Notes under the pieces: generated by a model
Seen by the model: the letters and a program-made list of their open reading frames with translations, nothing else
Database searches by the model: none
What the model was told of the DNA's origin: nothing
Assembly: GCF_004022705.2 (NCBI RefSeq)
Contig: NZ_RZOY02000002.1
Location: 225,758 to 289,757 of the forward strand
Reading direction: 5' to 3'
Length of the DNA: 64,000 nt
DNA from: Mesorhizobium sp. M2D.F.Ca.ET.226.01.1.1
GTDB lineage: Bacteria > Pseudomonadota > Alphaproteobacteria > Rhizobiales > Rhizobiaceae
Translations under genes and position numbers: made by a program
Part shown: one piece after another, positions 37,339-46,110 of the stretch
Layout of the letters: each line of letters begins with the position of its first letter
How positions within the stretch are numbered: position 1 is the first letter of the stretch

Positions 37339-37794
37339 CTACGGAGCATACTCGACCAGCGTGTGGTTCTCGCCAGCGAGTTCCTCGTCAATGATCGAGG
37401 CTATGATTGTCCAATCCCCGCCTGCGAGGCCAGCGCCGATCCTTGGATAGCCGATGCGCTGGCCGGAAAACCGCGCCCTGACCGCCTTCATGACGTTTCG
37501 GATTGCCTGGTAGTCGGCCTTCGCACCTTGTCCCTGCCAATGAAACTGGGTGTAGCCGTTGACGACATGAAAACTCCGCCCTCCGCGCTCGATCTCGGCG
37601 AGCGTAATGGTTCCCAGTTTGGATCGGTCGCCTTTGGCCGTCGCTAGATCGGCGACGTAAGCCGCGGGAAAACGCTGTTTGATCGACAGAGCAATGCCCT
37701 TGCCCATCACACATTGGCAATTGCAACCATGCACGATCGCGTCGAACGCGCCGTCGAGCGCAAGCTGCAGCAGGTCGCCGCGAATCGTCCGCAT
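37339..37794 (-). CDS. Macro-domain protein (ADP-ribose-binding family)
   Basis: A 151-residue protein made almost only of a macro domain: GDLLQLALDGAFDAIVHGCNC, then MGKGIALSIKQRFP, and the phosphate loop YPRIGAGLAGGDW. The family binds or hydrolyses ADP-ribose derivatives, as in removal of ADP-ribose from proteins, nucleic acids or O-acetyl-ADP-ribose. The start at 37794 (MRTIRGDLL) matches the fold; frames starting earlier add unrelated residues. No DarT-like toxin gene is adjacent. It lies 13 bases downstream of the broken DUF1330 gene on the same strand. Confidence 0.82.
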   Translation of the reverse strand: MRTIRGDLLQLALDGAFDAIVHGCNCQCVMGKGIALSIKQRFPAAYVADLATAKGDRSKLGTITLAEIERGGRSFHVVNGYTQFHWQGQGAKADYQAIRNVMKAVRARFSGQRIGYPRIGAGLAGGDWTIIASIIDEELAGENHTLVEYAP

Positions 37795-37807
37795 CAAGCC
37801 AATTCCC

Positions 37808-38129
37808 TCAGCCAAGCACATCCGTAGCCTTGTGCGGATGCTCGACGCCGTCAACGAAGATCACGTCGGATTGGGAATTGTCGGTGCGCAATGCGAGGAT
37901 CTCCTGGTAGGGGCGCGACCGGTACCAGTCCCGCACATGCTGCCCGTCCGGGAATTCGATGACGATCAGATGCCCAGGCCAGGCGTTTTCGACGACCCTC
38001 GACATCGCCGCCATGGACGACGAAGCGACCGCCGAACGGCGCCAGCGTGGCGTCTATCTTCTCGAGATTTTCGATGATCCAGGGGCCTGGCGTGATTTGG
38101 CGCATAAGGGCAACGGCGTAAGCGGTCAT
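37808..38129 (-). pseudogene. DUF1330 protein split by a one-base frameshift
   Basis: Two overlapping frames each hold half of one DUF1330 domain. The first (from ATG at 38129) reads MTAYAVALMRQ...LAPFGGRFVVHGGDVE and then loses similarity. The other frame (to the stop at 37808) continues VVENAWPGHLIVIEFPDGQ...VEHPHKA. Dropping one G from the GGG at the plus-strand CCC run 37996-37998 joins them into a normal protein of about 106 residues. It is either a real frameshift, programmed slippage or a sequencing error. DUF1330 proteins are small ferredoxin-fold proteins with no settled function. Confidence 0.75.
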
Positions 38130-38461
38130 GATCCTGCTTCTTCATGGCTGAAGCCGATCGGCCGGCTTCCTGGGATCATCGTGCAAAACCCAGGTAGTCC
38201 GGTCGATTACCTTGGAGGTTATAGCGACAAGGCCGCCCCTGGCCTCGCGGACGAACCGTCACGCCAACCGGGAGGCCGATTGGTGTTGCCATCAAACCGC
38301 AATGTTGCGGAAAAGCCGCGGATTTCCGGCATTTCTTGGTAAGCGCAGCGTGACAGAAAGGTGGCTTTTTTGTAGCGTCGGCCACAAATCAAAGGTGGGA
38401 TACGAACATAGTCATCAAACCCGTCCGGCAGACACCAGAACCGACCGGTAGCGGCACCCCG
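38130..38461. other. 332-base non-coding gap before the glycosyltransferase
   Basis: I see no convincing gene in this gap. It has a modestly lower GC stretch near 38330-38420 and a GTGGC (38363) ... GCCAC (38383) inverted repeat with a T-run in its loop, which is weak. Promoters for the diverging DUF1330 and glycosyltransferase genes are expected here. Confidence 0.4.
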
Positions 38462-39391
38462 ATGTCGAGCGAAGACGTTCCGCTGATTACGGTGATCACG
38501 CCGACGCACAACCGGCGCAGCCAGGTCGTGCGGGCGGTGGAAAGCGTTCTGGCGCAGACACTTACCCGCTTCGAGCACATCGTGGTCGACGACGGTTCGA
38601 CGGACGGGACGGCTGCCGCGCTGGCCGAAATCCGCGACCCGAGGCTGATCTATGTCGGCGCCAAATGGCGCGGCGCCAATGCCGCGCGCAATGCGGGGAT
38701 CGAGCGCGCCCGTGCGCCGGTGGTGACCTTCCTCGATTCGGACGATGTCTATCTGCCCGACCGGCTGGAGCGGACGCTGGCGCGCTTCGACCAGAATCCC
38801 TCGCTCGAGGTCCTCATCAGTTCGTTCCTGTCGCTGAAGGGCAGCCGCAGCACCAAATGCATCAACCGCGAGGCCTTTCTCGACAAAAGCAAACTGCAGC
38901 GCGCCCTGGTCTCGCAGACCATCTTCATTGCCGGCTCGGCGATCACCGCCAGGCACGAGTCGCTGCTCGCGATCGGCGGCTACGACAGCGACATCACGCG
39001 CATGCAGGATCGCGAGCTTCTGCTGCGCTTCGCCCGCCGCGGCGGCGCCCTTTTGTCCGAAGACATCGACTGGAAGAAGTACAATTCGGAGAACTCGATC
39101 TCCGGCCGCCGCGACGGTTATGTCGCGGCCTATGCCAATCTGATCGACAAGCACCCCTATATCGCCGACCGATATCCGGACGTTCCGCCCTATATGATCG
39201 CGCGCCAGATCATCGCCGACATCTTGAAGGGCCGGCTGCACCAGGCCTTTTCCGGCTATCTCGCCAACCGCTCGTCCAAGGCGCTCGGCTATTCGCTGCC
39301 GCAACTGCTGCGCGGTTATGTCGTCGGCCGGCGCTGGCGCCGCGACTGCTATGACGAGTTCCGCGCCAAATACGGCGCCCGCGCTGTCTGA
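38462..39391 (+). CDS. Family 2 glycosyltransferase
   Basis: A 309-residue GT-A glycosyltransferase. LITVITPTHNRRSQVVRAVESVLAQ opens the nucleotide-binding half, VVDDGSTDGT and FLDSDDVYLP hold the acidic metal/sugar-nucleotide ligands, and a QDRE-type acceptor/catalytic motif appears as RMQDRELLLRF near 183. It probably adds a sugar to a surface polysaccharide or lipid. It stands alone, so the acceptor is unknown. Repeat A3 follows it. Confidence 0.88.
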   Translation: MSSEDVPLITVITPTHNRRSQVVRAVESVLAQTLTRFEHIVVDDGSTDGTAAALAEIRDPRLIYVGAKWRGANAARNAGIERARAPVVTFLDSDDVYLPDRLERTLARFDQNPSLEVLISSFLSLKGSRSTKCINREAFLDKSKLQRALVSQTIFIAGSAITARHESLLAIGGYDSDITRMQDRELLLRFARRGGALLSEDIDWKKYNSENSISGRRDGYVAAYANLIDKHPYIADRYPDVPPYMIARQIIADILKGRLHQAFSGYLANRSSKALGYSLPQLLRGYVVGRRWRRDCYDEFRAKYGARAV

Positions 39392-39402
39392 GACGGACTG
39401 CT

Positions 39403-39506
39403 AGAGCAATTCCAGGAAAAGTGTGAGCGGTTTTCCGTCCGGAATTGCGTAAAAACAAGGAGATAGTGCGTTTCACCGTTTCCGTGAAAAGGTGAAACGC
39501 ACTATC
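39403..39506. repeat. Palindromic repeat family A, copy A3
   Basis: AGAGCAATTCCAGGAAAAGTG, GCGGTTTTCCGTCCGGAATTG, then ATAGTGCGTTTCACCGTT with AAAGGTGAAACGCACTAT. Full two-hairpin copy in the convergent gap between the glycosyltransferase and DUF1194 genes; its right end overlaps the DUF1194 stop codon region. Confidence 0.85.
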
Positions 39507-40302
39507 TGTCGAGTTCCGGAAAATATGGATCGGAAAAGCGCTGCCTGAGGCGCTCGCCCAGCAGGCAATCGACGGGTGCGGCATCCTCGACGCGAATGGA
39601 TCTGGCGTCGGTGAGGCCGCTCACCTCCTGGACCAGCTTGCGGCGGATGGCGGTCGAGAATTCGGACGCTGCGTAGATCGGCAGCACAAAGGACCCGGCT
39701 CCTCCGGTCACGCAATCGGCATAGTATCGGTCGAGGCGGCTGACGCTCGGCGACGGCCTGATGAGTATGGGCAGGCCGTTGATGACGATACCCTTGGCGA
39801 CGGCGGCATCGCGGATCGCGGCGACGGGCCGTCCGATATTGTTGGGTCCGTCGCCCGATATATCGATGACGCGGCGCGGCGACGAAAAGCCGGCTCTCTC
39901 CAGGAGCCCGGCGCCGAAGCCGAGGGCGCCTGAAATCGAGGTGCCGCGGAAGCTGCGGAACGGCCGCGCTTCTATTCTGTCGGCAAAAGCGTTGGCACTG
40001 TCCTCGCCATCGATGATCTGCCAGGCGATGACCCCATCGTCGCGCACCACGCCCGCCCATTCGAAATAAGCGAGCGCGATGCGGCCATTTCGACCCGAGC
40101 GCACGGCGTTGATGAAGTCGGGATGGCGCAGCGCCCCGACATAGCCGGCGCGCTGCAGGGCGAACTCGTCCTCATCCATCGACTGCGAGATGTCGACGGC
40201 AAGCACGAGTTCCACATCCACCGGCGAGCCATCGGCCGGTGCGGGTAACGGCGCCGCCTCGGCGCAGGCAAGGCAGGCAAGCAGGCCGAGTATCGCAAGC
40301 AT
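39502..40302 (-). CDS. DUF1194 (VWA-like) secreted protein
   Basis: A 266-residue protein with an N-terminal signal peptide (MLAILGLLACLACAEAAPLP) and a von Willebrand A-type domain with an intact MIDAS start VLAVDISQSMDEDE (DxSxS). DUF1194 is frequent in Rhizobiales; it is likely a periplasmic or exported metal-dependent adhesion/binding module, but the function is not established. Its stop lies at the edge of repeat A3. It is transcribed after the ABC transporter gene, 53 bases away, on the same strand. Confidence 0.85.
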   Translation of the reverse strand: MLAILGLLACLACAEAAPLPAPADGSPVDVELVLAVDISQSMDEDEFALQRAGYVGALRHPDFINAVRSGRNGRIALAYFEWAGVVRDDGVIAWQIIDGEDSANAFADRIEARPFRSFRGTSISGALGFGAGLLERAGFSSPRRVIDISGDGPNNIGRPVAAIRDAAVAKGIVINGLPILIRPSPSVSRLDRYYADCVTGGAGSFVLPIYAASEFSTAIRRKLVQEVSGLTDARSIRVEDAAPVDCLLGERLRQRFSDPYFPELDR

Positions 40303-40355
40303 GGCAGCCTCGAACGACCCGGCGAATCTTCCCGGCGATCGCGGCGAAAATAAAG

Positions 40356-42185
40356 CTATTTCTTCTTTCGATGGGCCGTGCTGGGTGGCGGCTCGATCGC
40401 CCCGGCGCGGACACGGGCCGGCTTCAATGCCTGCGCGCCGGTATCCTTCACGATGCTCAGAGAGCGCGGGAAGAACTGAGTGTTGTGCAGGCCGCGTCCG
40501 ATGTTGAGGATGGCGGTCTCCGGCAGGCGCTTTTCCATCATCGCCAGCACCCGCCGCAGCGACGGGCCGTCGAACGCGTCAAGCGCTTCGTCGATGATCA
40601 CCCAGTTCGGCTTGCGCAAGGCGAGCCTGGCGAAGGCCAGCGCCCGCTGTTCGTCATCGCTGAGCTCGCGTTCCCACCGTCCGGAATGGTCCAGATCGAC
40701 TGACAGCCGATCAAGGCCAACCTCGGCAAGCACCGCCCCGATCTCGGCGTCGCTGGCCGGGGCCTCCCCGTTTGGATGGTCGAGAACCTCGCGCAGCGTA
40801 CCGGCCGGGAAATACGGCACGCGGGGCACGAAGATCGGGGTCTCGCCGGCCGGCAGCCCGATCCGGCCGCTCCCCCATGGCCACAGGCCGGCAATGGCTC
40901 GAAAGAACAATGTCTTGCCGGCACCCGACTCGCCGGTGATCATGACACGCTCGCCGGAATGGATTTCGACATCCGTCTGGGCAAGCTTGGTGCAGCCTTC
41001 CGGTGAGGACACCTGAAGCTTGTCGAACGTCAGGCGGCCATTGGCGTTTTCGCCGAACTGAATGCGTTTTTCGGTGCCATGCAGCGTATCGGTTTCGGTA
41101 AGCGCGATGCGGAAGTCCGCCACGCGCATCAGCGTCGCGCGCCAGTCGGCGATGCTGCCGATGTTGTTGATGAACCAGCGCAGCGACGAATGGACCTGGT
41201 TGAAGGCGCCAACCGCCATCATCAGCCCGCCGAAGCTGATGTCGCCCGAGAAATAGACCGGCGCTGCCACCAGTATGGGCGCCACGACCGTTATCCAGCC
41301 ATAAGTGTCGGTCACCCAGGACAGGTTGATCTGCGCGGTAAAGATGCGCCGCATGGCGCCCAGCACCGTGCCGAGGTCAAGCTCGAGCCGGCGCCTGGCG
41401 TCGGGCTCGCCATGGTAGAGCGCTATCGCGTCGACATTCTCGTTGACCCTTACCATCGAGGAGCGCAGCTCCGCCTCGCGGGTATAGCGCTCGCTGTTGA
41501 GGCTGATCAGCGGACGCCCGACCAGCCAGCTCAGCCAGGAGGCTATGCCGGCGTAGAGGAAGGCCGCCCACACCATGTAGCCCGGTAACGCCAATGAATA
41601 GCCGCCGATATGGAACACGAAGCCGGAAGACAGCTCCCACAAGACGCCGATGAAGGAGACGAGCAGGATGAGGGATTGCAGCAGGCCGACGCCGAGATCC
41701 GTCGACAGGTCCGACAAGTGAGCGGCATCCTGCTGCATGCGCTGGTCGGGATTGACGCCGATGGCGCCGGCGTTGGCCAGCCGGAAGGCGCGCGCCGGAC
41801 GCATCCATTGATCGATCAGGTCCAGCGTCAGCGCCTCGCGCAACCGCAAACGGATCATCTGGTTGAGCCAGGTCTGGCCGATATTGAGCACCAGAAGCCC
41901 GCCGGCGATCATCGCGAAGATCAGAAGCTGGTGCAGGAAATCCGCCATGTCGCGCCGCGCCAGCGCGTCGTAGAAGGGCTGGTTCCAGCGGTTGAGCAGA
42001 ACCTGCCCGATCGAGGTCGCGACGATGACCGCGACGATCCCGATCGAGACCCAGGCAAGCTGCCGGCGCACCGGCGAGGACTTGAGCCCCTGCCTGATCG
42101 TCGCCACCTGGTCGGCGAGGCTGCTTGCCTCGACTGAGACAGTGACCTTTTGCGGGGCCGGATTTCTATTGGTCTGGTCGTCCAT
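40356..42185 (-). CDS. SbmA/YddA-type ABC transporter (membrane domain fused to ATPase)
   Basis: A 609-residue half-transporter. The N-terminal ~320 residues are an ABC_membrane_2 (SbmA/BacA-like) domain with about six helices and the family motif NRWNQPFYDALARRD near 66. The C-terminal ~200 residues are an ATPase with Walker A GESGAGKT and Walker B WVIIDEALDAFD. The signature motif is LSDDEQRALAFAR where LSxGEQQR is usual for this branch. Relatives transport peptides, cobalamin or very-long-chain acyl groups. It is fused, unlike BacA, which lacks the ATPase. Substrate unknown. Confidence 0.87.
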   Translation of the reverse strand: MDDQTNRNPAPQKVTVSVEASSLADQVATIRQGLKSSPVRRQLAWVSIGIVAVIVATSIGQVLLNRWNQPFYDALARRDMADFLHQLLIFAMIAGGLLVLNIGQTWLNQMIRLRLREALTLDLIDQWMRPARAFRLANAGAIGVNPDQRMQQDAAHLSDLSTDLGVGLLQSLILLVSFIGVLWELSSGFVFHIGGYSLALPGYMVWAAFLYAGIASWLSWLVGRPLISLNSERYTREAELRSSMVRVNENVDAIALYHGEPDARRRLELDLGTVLGAMRRIFTAQINLSWVTDTYGWITVVAPILVAAPVYFSGDISFGGLMMAVGAFNQVHSSLRWFINNIGSIADWRATLMRVADFRIALTETDTLHGTEKRIQFGENANGRLTFDKLQVSSPEGCTKLAQTDVEIHSGERVMITGESGAGKTLFFRAIAGLWPWGSGRIGLPAGETPIFVPRVPYFPAGTLREVLDHPNGEAPASDAEIGAVLAEVGLDRLSVDLDHSGRWERELSDDEQRALAFARLALRKPNWVIIDEALDAFDGPSLRRVLAMMEKRLPETAILNIGRGLHNTQFFPRSLSIVKDTGAQALKPARVRAGAIEPPPSTAHRKKK

Positions 42186-42302
42186 GAAGGATATTCCTGA
42201 TTTCCGCGGCGGTCACGAATGCCGCGCCAAACGAGCATGGCTCAGATCGAGCATGCCTCAGATAGGGTGACGATCGCCGCGCGATGCAAGGCGCTGCCGC
42301 GA

Positions 42303-43079
42303 TCACGAACGCGTCACTTGGCCGGGCGCGGCGTCGGCTGCCCGCCGGCCAAGCCGCGTCGCGCCCTGCGGCGAGAAGACCGGCACGAAGACGCGGCGCG
42401 AAGCGCGCTGCGCGACGGGCACGCCCTGGTAGAGCCGCTTCTGCGCCTCGACGACGATGACGCCGGAAAAGATCGGCCAGAACCGCCTGCCGGCCCGCTC
42501 CAGCACATTGTGGAACCGCATCATGAAACGCCGCGGCGACGGCGGGAAGAACAGCGCATCACTCCATGTCGCCGGCGTGAAATTCGCCTCGCGCAGCAAT
42601 TCGGTGAGCTGGCCGCGCGAGAACGGCCGGCCGTTGCCGAAGGGCGTATGCTCGAAGCGCGCCCAGACGCCGCGCCGGTTGGGCACCACGATGACGACAC
42701 GGCCCGCCGGCGACAGCACGCGCCAGATCTCGTTCAGCGTCTCGCGCGGGTTCTCGGCATGTTCGAGCGAATGCACCAAAAGCACGCGGTCGATGCAGGA
42801 ATCGACGAGCGGCAGTTCCTCGTCGAAGACCAGCGCCGTCGCCGCCGGCCCGATCGCCGGCCACACCACCGCGCCTTGCGTCGCCGGCATGAAAGCGAAG
42901 ACGCGCTCGGCATCGGTGCCGAAGCGTTCCAGCCAGGGCAGCGTATAGCCGAGGCCGACCAGCCGCTCGTTGGGCACGGTCGTCCAAATGGACGACAGCG
43001 CCATTGTGATTGAATGCTCGGCCAGGCGCCCGAGCGTGGACGAGTAGAAGGAGCGCAGGTCGACGATATCCGAATGCAT
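42303..43079 (-). CDS. Class I SAM-dependent methyltransferase
   Basis: A 258-residue protein with a methyltransferase core in the middle: FDEELPLVDSCIDRVLLVHSLEHAENP (motif III/IV equivalent, with LEH as in UbiE-like enzymes) and WRVLSPAGRVVIVVPNRRG. The C-terminus is basic. The start at 43079 was chosen because MHSDIVDLRSFYSS begins the conserved part. It is divergent from gloB, as in many rhizobia. The substrate is unknown. Confidence 0.84.
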   Translation of the reverse strand: MHSDIVDLRSFYSSTLGRLAEHSITMALSSIWTTVPNERLVGLGYTLPWLERFGTDAERVFAFMPATQGAVVWPAIGPAATALVFDEELPLVDSCIDRVLLVHSLEHAENPRETLNEIWRVLSPAGRVVIVVPNRRGVWARFEHTPFGNGRPFSRGQLTELLREANFTPATWSDALFFPPSPRRFMMRFHNVLERAGRRFWPIFSGVIVVEAQKRLYQGVPVAQRASRRVFVPVFSPQGATRLGRRAADAAPGQVTRS

Positions 43080-43173
43080 GCGCGGGACGGTAGCTGCGAA
43101 GGGGCCCAAGTTCAACAAAGGGCGATGACATCGGCGCTCAAGCGCCCTATGTCTGGCCGGTCAACGGAGAGAG

Positions 43174-43947
43174 ATGCCGATGCCGGTCGAAATCGAGCAG
43201 TTCATGTGCCGCACCGACAATTTCGGCGTGCTGGTGCATGATCCGAAAAGCGGTGAGACGGCGATCATCGACGCGCCGGAAGAGGCGCCGATCCTGGCGG
43301 CGATCAAGCGCACCGGCTGGACGCCGACATTGATCCTCACCACGCACCATCACACCGATCATGTCGAAGCCAATCTGGCGCTGAAGGAACGCTTCAAGCT
43401 GCGCATCGTCGGCCCGGAGGCCGAGAAGGCAAAGATTCCCGGCATCGACGAGACGGTGAAGCAAGGTTCGGTCGTGCGCCTCGGCGAGGAAAGGGTCGAG
43501 GTCATCGAGACGCCCGGCCACACGGCCGGCCACGTCTCCTACCATCTGCCGGCTTCGAAAGTGGCCTTCACCGCCGACACGCTGTTTGCGCTGGGCTGTG
43601 GCCGCCTGTTCGAATGCAAGCCGCCGGTGATGTATGACTCGCTGAAGAAACTGGCCGCGCTCCCAGCCGAGACGGCCATCTATTGCGGCCACGAATACAC
43701 TTTGGCGAATGCCCGCTTCGCGGTGACGGTCGACCCAAGCAATCCGGCCCTGAAGCAGCGCGCGGCGAAAATCGAGGCGCTGCGCGCCGACAACAAGCCG
43801 ACGCTGCCGACGACCATCGGCGAGGAATTATCGACCAACCCGTTCCTGCGCTGGCACGACCCGTCGATCCGCAAGCATCTCGGCATGGAGAAAGCCTCGG
43901 ACGCCGAGGTGTTCGCCGAGATCCGCAAGCGCAAGGATAATTTCTAA
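43174..43947 (+). CDS. gloB: Hydroxyacylglutathione hydrolase (glyoxalase II)
   Basis: A 257-residue metallo-beta-lactamase-fold enzyme that hydrolyses S-lactoylglutathione to lactate and glutathione, finishing methylglyoxal detoxification. The dinuclear metal motif THHHTDH is at residue ~59, followed by GHTAGHVSY, FTADTLFALGCGRLFE and CGHEYTLANARFA. The C-terminal helical glutathione-binding domain is present, so it is full length. Start RBS GGAGAG. Confidence 0.94.
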   Translation: MPMPVEIEQFMCRTDNFGVLVHDPKSGETAIIDAPEEAPILAAIKRTGWTPTLILTTHHHTDHVEANLALKERFKLRIVGPEAEKAKIPGIDETVKQGSVVRLGEERVEVIETPGHTAGHVSYHLPASKVAFTADTLFALGCGRLFECKPPVMYDSLKKLAALPAETAIYCGHEYTLANARFAVTVDPSNPALKQRAAKIEALRADNKPTLPTTIGEELSTNPFLRWHDPSIRKHLGMEKASDAEVFAEIRKRKDNF

Positions 43948-43959
43948 CTCCACCGCATT

Positions 43960-44065
43960 TAGCGCAATTTCAGGAAAAGTGTGAGCAGTTTTTCCGCCTG
44001 GAAATTGCGACAAAACAAAGAGATAGTGCGGTTCACGGTTTCTGTGAAACGGTGAACCGCACTAG
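43960..44065. repeat. Palindromic repeat family A, copy A4
   Basis: GCGCAATTTCAGGAAAAGTG, GTTTTTCCGCCTGGAAATTGCG, then ATAGTGCGGTTCACGGTT and AACCGTGAACCGCACTA (read as an inverted pair). Slightly diverged full copy between gloB and the cupin gene. Compensating changes keep both stems paired, a sign of RNA or DNA hairpin function. Confidence 0.8.
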
Positions 44066-44092
44066 CGACATGCATCGGGCCAAAGACCGCCA

Positions 44093-44524
44093 ATGACCAG
44101 CGCCGCCGAGATCATCGCCACGCTAGGCCTTGCGCCGCATCCAGAGGGCGGCTGGTATGCCGAGACGTTTCGCGACGCCGCTGGCGGCCCGCGCGGTCAT
44201 TCGACCGCGATCTACTTCCTGCTCGAGCAGGGCCAGCTTTCGGCCTGGCATCGGGTGAAGGACGCGGTTGAGGTCTGGCACTACTATACCGGCGCGCCGC
44301 TGGCGCTGTCGATGCATCAAGAGGGCGCGGGCAGCGTCATCGAGCAGGTGCTGGGCACAGCCCTTGCCGCGGGCGAGCGCCCGCAAATCGTCGTTCCGGC
44401 AGGCTGGTGGCAGTCGGCGCGCAGCTTGGGGGAATGGACGCTGGTCGGCTGCACCGTGGCGCCCGGCTTCGACTTCGCTACTTTCGAGTTGGCCGAGCCG
44501 GGCTGGCAGCCAGGGAATGCTTAG
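44093..44524 (+). CDS. DUF985 cupin-domain protein
   Basis: A 143-residue single cupin. APHPEGGWYAETFRD starts the barrel, WHRVKDAVEVWHYYTGAPL carries the metal or ligand residues, and VVPAGWWQSARSLGEWTLVGCTVAPGF ends it, all as in DUF985 (YML079-like). The structure class suggests a small-molecule binder or sugar epimerase-like role; no activity is settled. The stop overlaps the tail of the lysoplasmalogenase gene by four bases. Confidence 0.85.
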   Translation: MTSAAEIIATLGLAPHPEGGWYAETFRDAAGGPRGHSTAIYFLLEQGQLSAWHRVKDAVEVWHYYTGAPLALSMHQEGAGSVIEQVLGTALAAGERPQIVVPAGWWQSARSLGEWTLVGCTVAPGFDFATFELAEPGWQPGNA

Positions 44525-45192
44525 CTCAGCAGGAACCCCAGCGTGATCGCCAGTTGGGCGGCGTAGTAAAGCACCCAGACCGCGTAGCGCATCCACACGC
44601 GATGCGGCGAGATCGCCGCGAGCAGGAAGCGCTCGGCCGCCAGCAGCCCATCCGAGGCGATGAACAGCACCGCGCCGGTAATCACCAAGGGGGCACTGGT
44701 CGTGAGGGCCGAAATGCCCATGGCGAGGATCGCCGCGACATAGACAGAGATCGGAATGCGCAGTTGCGGACCGACGCGGCGCCAGAGCGCGGCAAGCATG
44801 ATGACGCTGAATGCGGCCATGGCGAGCGCGATGGCGCCGCGCCAGGCATCGGCGCTCAAAAGGTCGAGCCCGCCGCCGGCCTCTACGAACAGCACGACAT
44901 AGATGATGTGGGCGGCGAGAAAGCTCGCCAGCCCGCCGAGAAAGGCCTTTTCACCGTCGTGCGACAGAAAGGCGTCGCCGACGGCGCTCAAGCCCAGCGC
45001 CGCGACAAGCAGCAGCGGACCGCCTTGCATGGCCGCAAGCACGGCCAGGAAGGCGACAGCAGCCGTCTTTGCAGCCGTGCGCGTCCACTTCGGCGGCATG
45101 TCGAGCGCAAAGGCGTAGATCACCGCCGCGACGAACGAAAACAAAAGCGTCGCATTGGCGTTGGCCTCGATGCCGCCGGGAAACGGCATCAT
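44521..45192 (-). CDS. YhhN-family (lysoplasmalogenase/TMEM86-like) membrane protein
   Basis: A 223-residue protein with about eight hydrophobic helices. Conserved polar residues in ALGLSAVGDAFLSHDGEKAFLGGLASFLAAHIIY are the YhhN/TMEM86 mark. Animal TMEM86 proteins cleave the vinyl-ether bond of lysoplasmalogens; bacterial members are less known. The ATG at 45192 has a near-perfect AGGAGGTG six bases upstream and overlaps the stop of the preceding transporter gene (ATGA). Confidence 0.84.
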   Translation of the reverse strand: MMPFPGGIEANANATLLFSFVAAVIYAFALDMPPKWTRTAAKTAAVAFLAVLAAMQGGPLLLVAALGLSAVGDAFLSHDGEKAFLGGLASFLAAHIIYVVLFVEAGGGLDLLSADAWRGAIALAMAAFSVIMLAALWRRVGPQLRIPISVYVAAILAMGISALTTSAPLVITGAVLFIASDGLLAAERFLLAAISPHRVWMRYAVWVLYYAAQLAITLGFLLS

Positions 45193-46076
45193 GCGTTCAC
45201 CTCCTTGGCCGCCGGCTTGCGCATCAGCAGCGACTTCGCGGCCAGCGCAGCACCCCCGGTGATGAGCACGCAGGCGGCGAGGATGCGCAGCGACGGCTCG
45301 GCGACGCCGGCGGCGATCAGCACCAGCGTCGATAGAAGCGGCGCGGCATAGCTCGCCGCGCCAAGCACCTGGATGTTGCCGCGCTTGACGCCGATATCCC
45401 AGGCGTAGAAGGCCGCGCCAACCGGCATCAGGCCGAGCCCGATGACGGCCAGCCACTGGCCAGGGCCCTCCGGCAGCACGGTTTTCTCAAGCAGAAGATG
45501 ACAGGCCAGTGAAAGCACCGACGTCGCCGCGCAGAACCAGGTGACGATCGAAGTCGGCACCGACGGAAAACGCCGCGACAAGAGCGAATAGGACGACCAC
45601 AAAAGCGCGCAGACCGCGGCCATCGCATAACCGAAGGCGTAGCGCGCATCGAAGGCCAGCCCGCCGCCCTTGGTGACGATCAGGAAGGTCCCGGCAAGGC
45701 CGAGCAGCGCGCCGACGACATGGTTCCAGGCCAGCCGCTCGCTCGGCATCAGCGCGGAACCCAACACGATCAGCAGCGGCCACAGATAGGCGATCAGGCT
45801 AGCCTCGACCGCCGGCGCGTTGCGCAGCGCCGTGAAGTAGAAGAAATGATAGCCGAACAGCCCGGCTATGCCGATCACCCAGACCTGGGGCGGAATCTTC
45901 TGGTTCCTGTCGGCGGCTGGCATCACCAGCCGCGCCGCCAGGCCGACGCAGGTGCCGATGGCGAAGGTGATAGCCGACAACAGGAACGGCGGCACCTGGC
46001 CCGAGGCGTCGGTGAGCAACGCCAGCAGCGCCCACATGGCGACCGCCGAAAACCCGATCAATGTCGCGCGCCCCAT
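45189..46076 (-). CDS. DMT-family (EamA/YddG-like) exporter
   Basis: A 295-residue inner-membrane protein with about ten helices in two EamA repeats. The opening MGRATLIGFSAVAMWALLALLT matches the YddG group, which exports aromatic and other amino acids. It is coupled by a four-base overlap to the lysoplasmalogenase-like gene and follows DUF3108 by 34 bases, so the three minus-strand genes probably form one transcript. Confidence 0.85.
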   Translation of the reverse strand: MGRATLIGFSAVAMWALLALLTDASGQVPPFLLSAITFAIGTCVGLAARLVMPAADRNQKIPPQVWVIGIAGLFGYHFFYFTALRNAPAVEASLIAYLWPLLIVLGSALMPSERLAWNHVVGALLGLAGTFLIVTKGGGLAFDARYAFGYAMAAVCALLWSSYSLLSRRFPSVPTSIVTWFCAATSVLSLACHLLLEKTVLPEGPGQWLAVIGLGLMPVGAAFYAWDIGVKRGNIQVLGAASYAAPLLSTLVLIAAGVAEPSLRILAACVLITGGAALAAKSLLMRKPAAKEVNA

Positions 46077-46110
46077 CCATTCCCCCGGCGGCGCGGCGTG
46101 GCGCCCAAAA

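Noticed and set aside
37808..38014. Separate small gene of 68 codons
   Set aside because: It starts in the middle of a DUF1330 domain whose first half is in the adjacent frame, so it is better explained as the second part of a frameshifted gene.
38212..38451. Short plus-strand frame of 79 codons in the gap before the glycosyltransferase
   Set aside because: No ribosome site, no domain, and unlike composition; likely chance.
38219..39304. Open frame (361 codons) on the minus strand
   Set aside because: It is antisense to the GT2 glycosyltransferase, with His/Arg/Asp-rich shadow composition.
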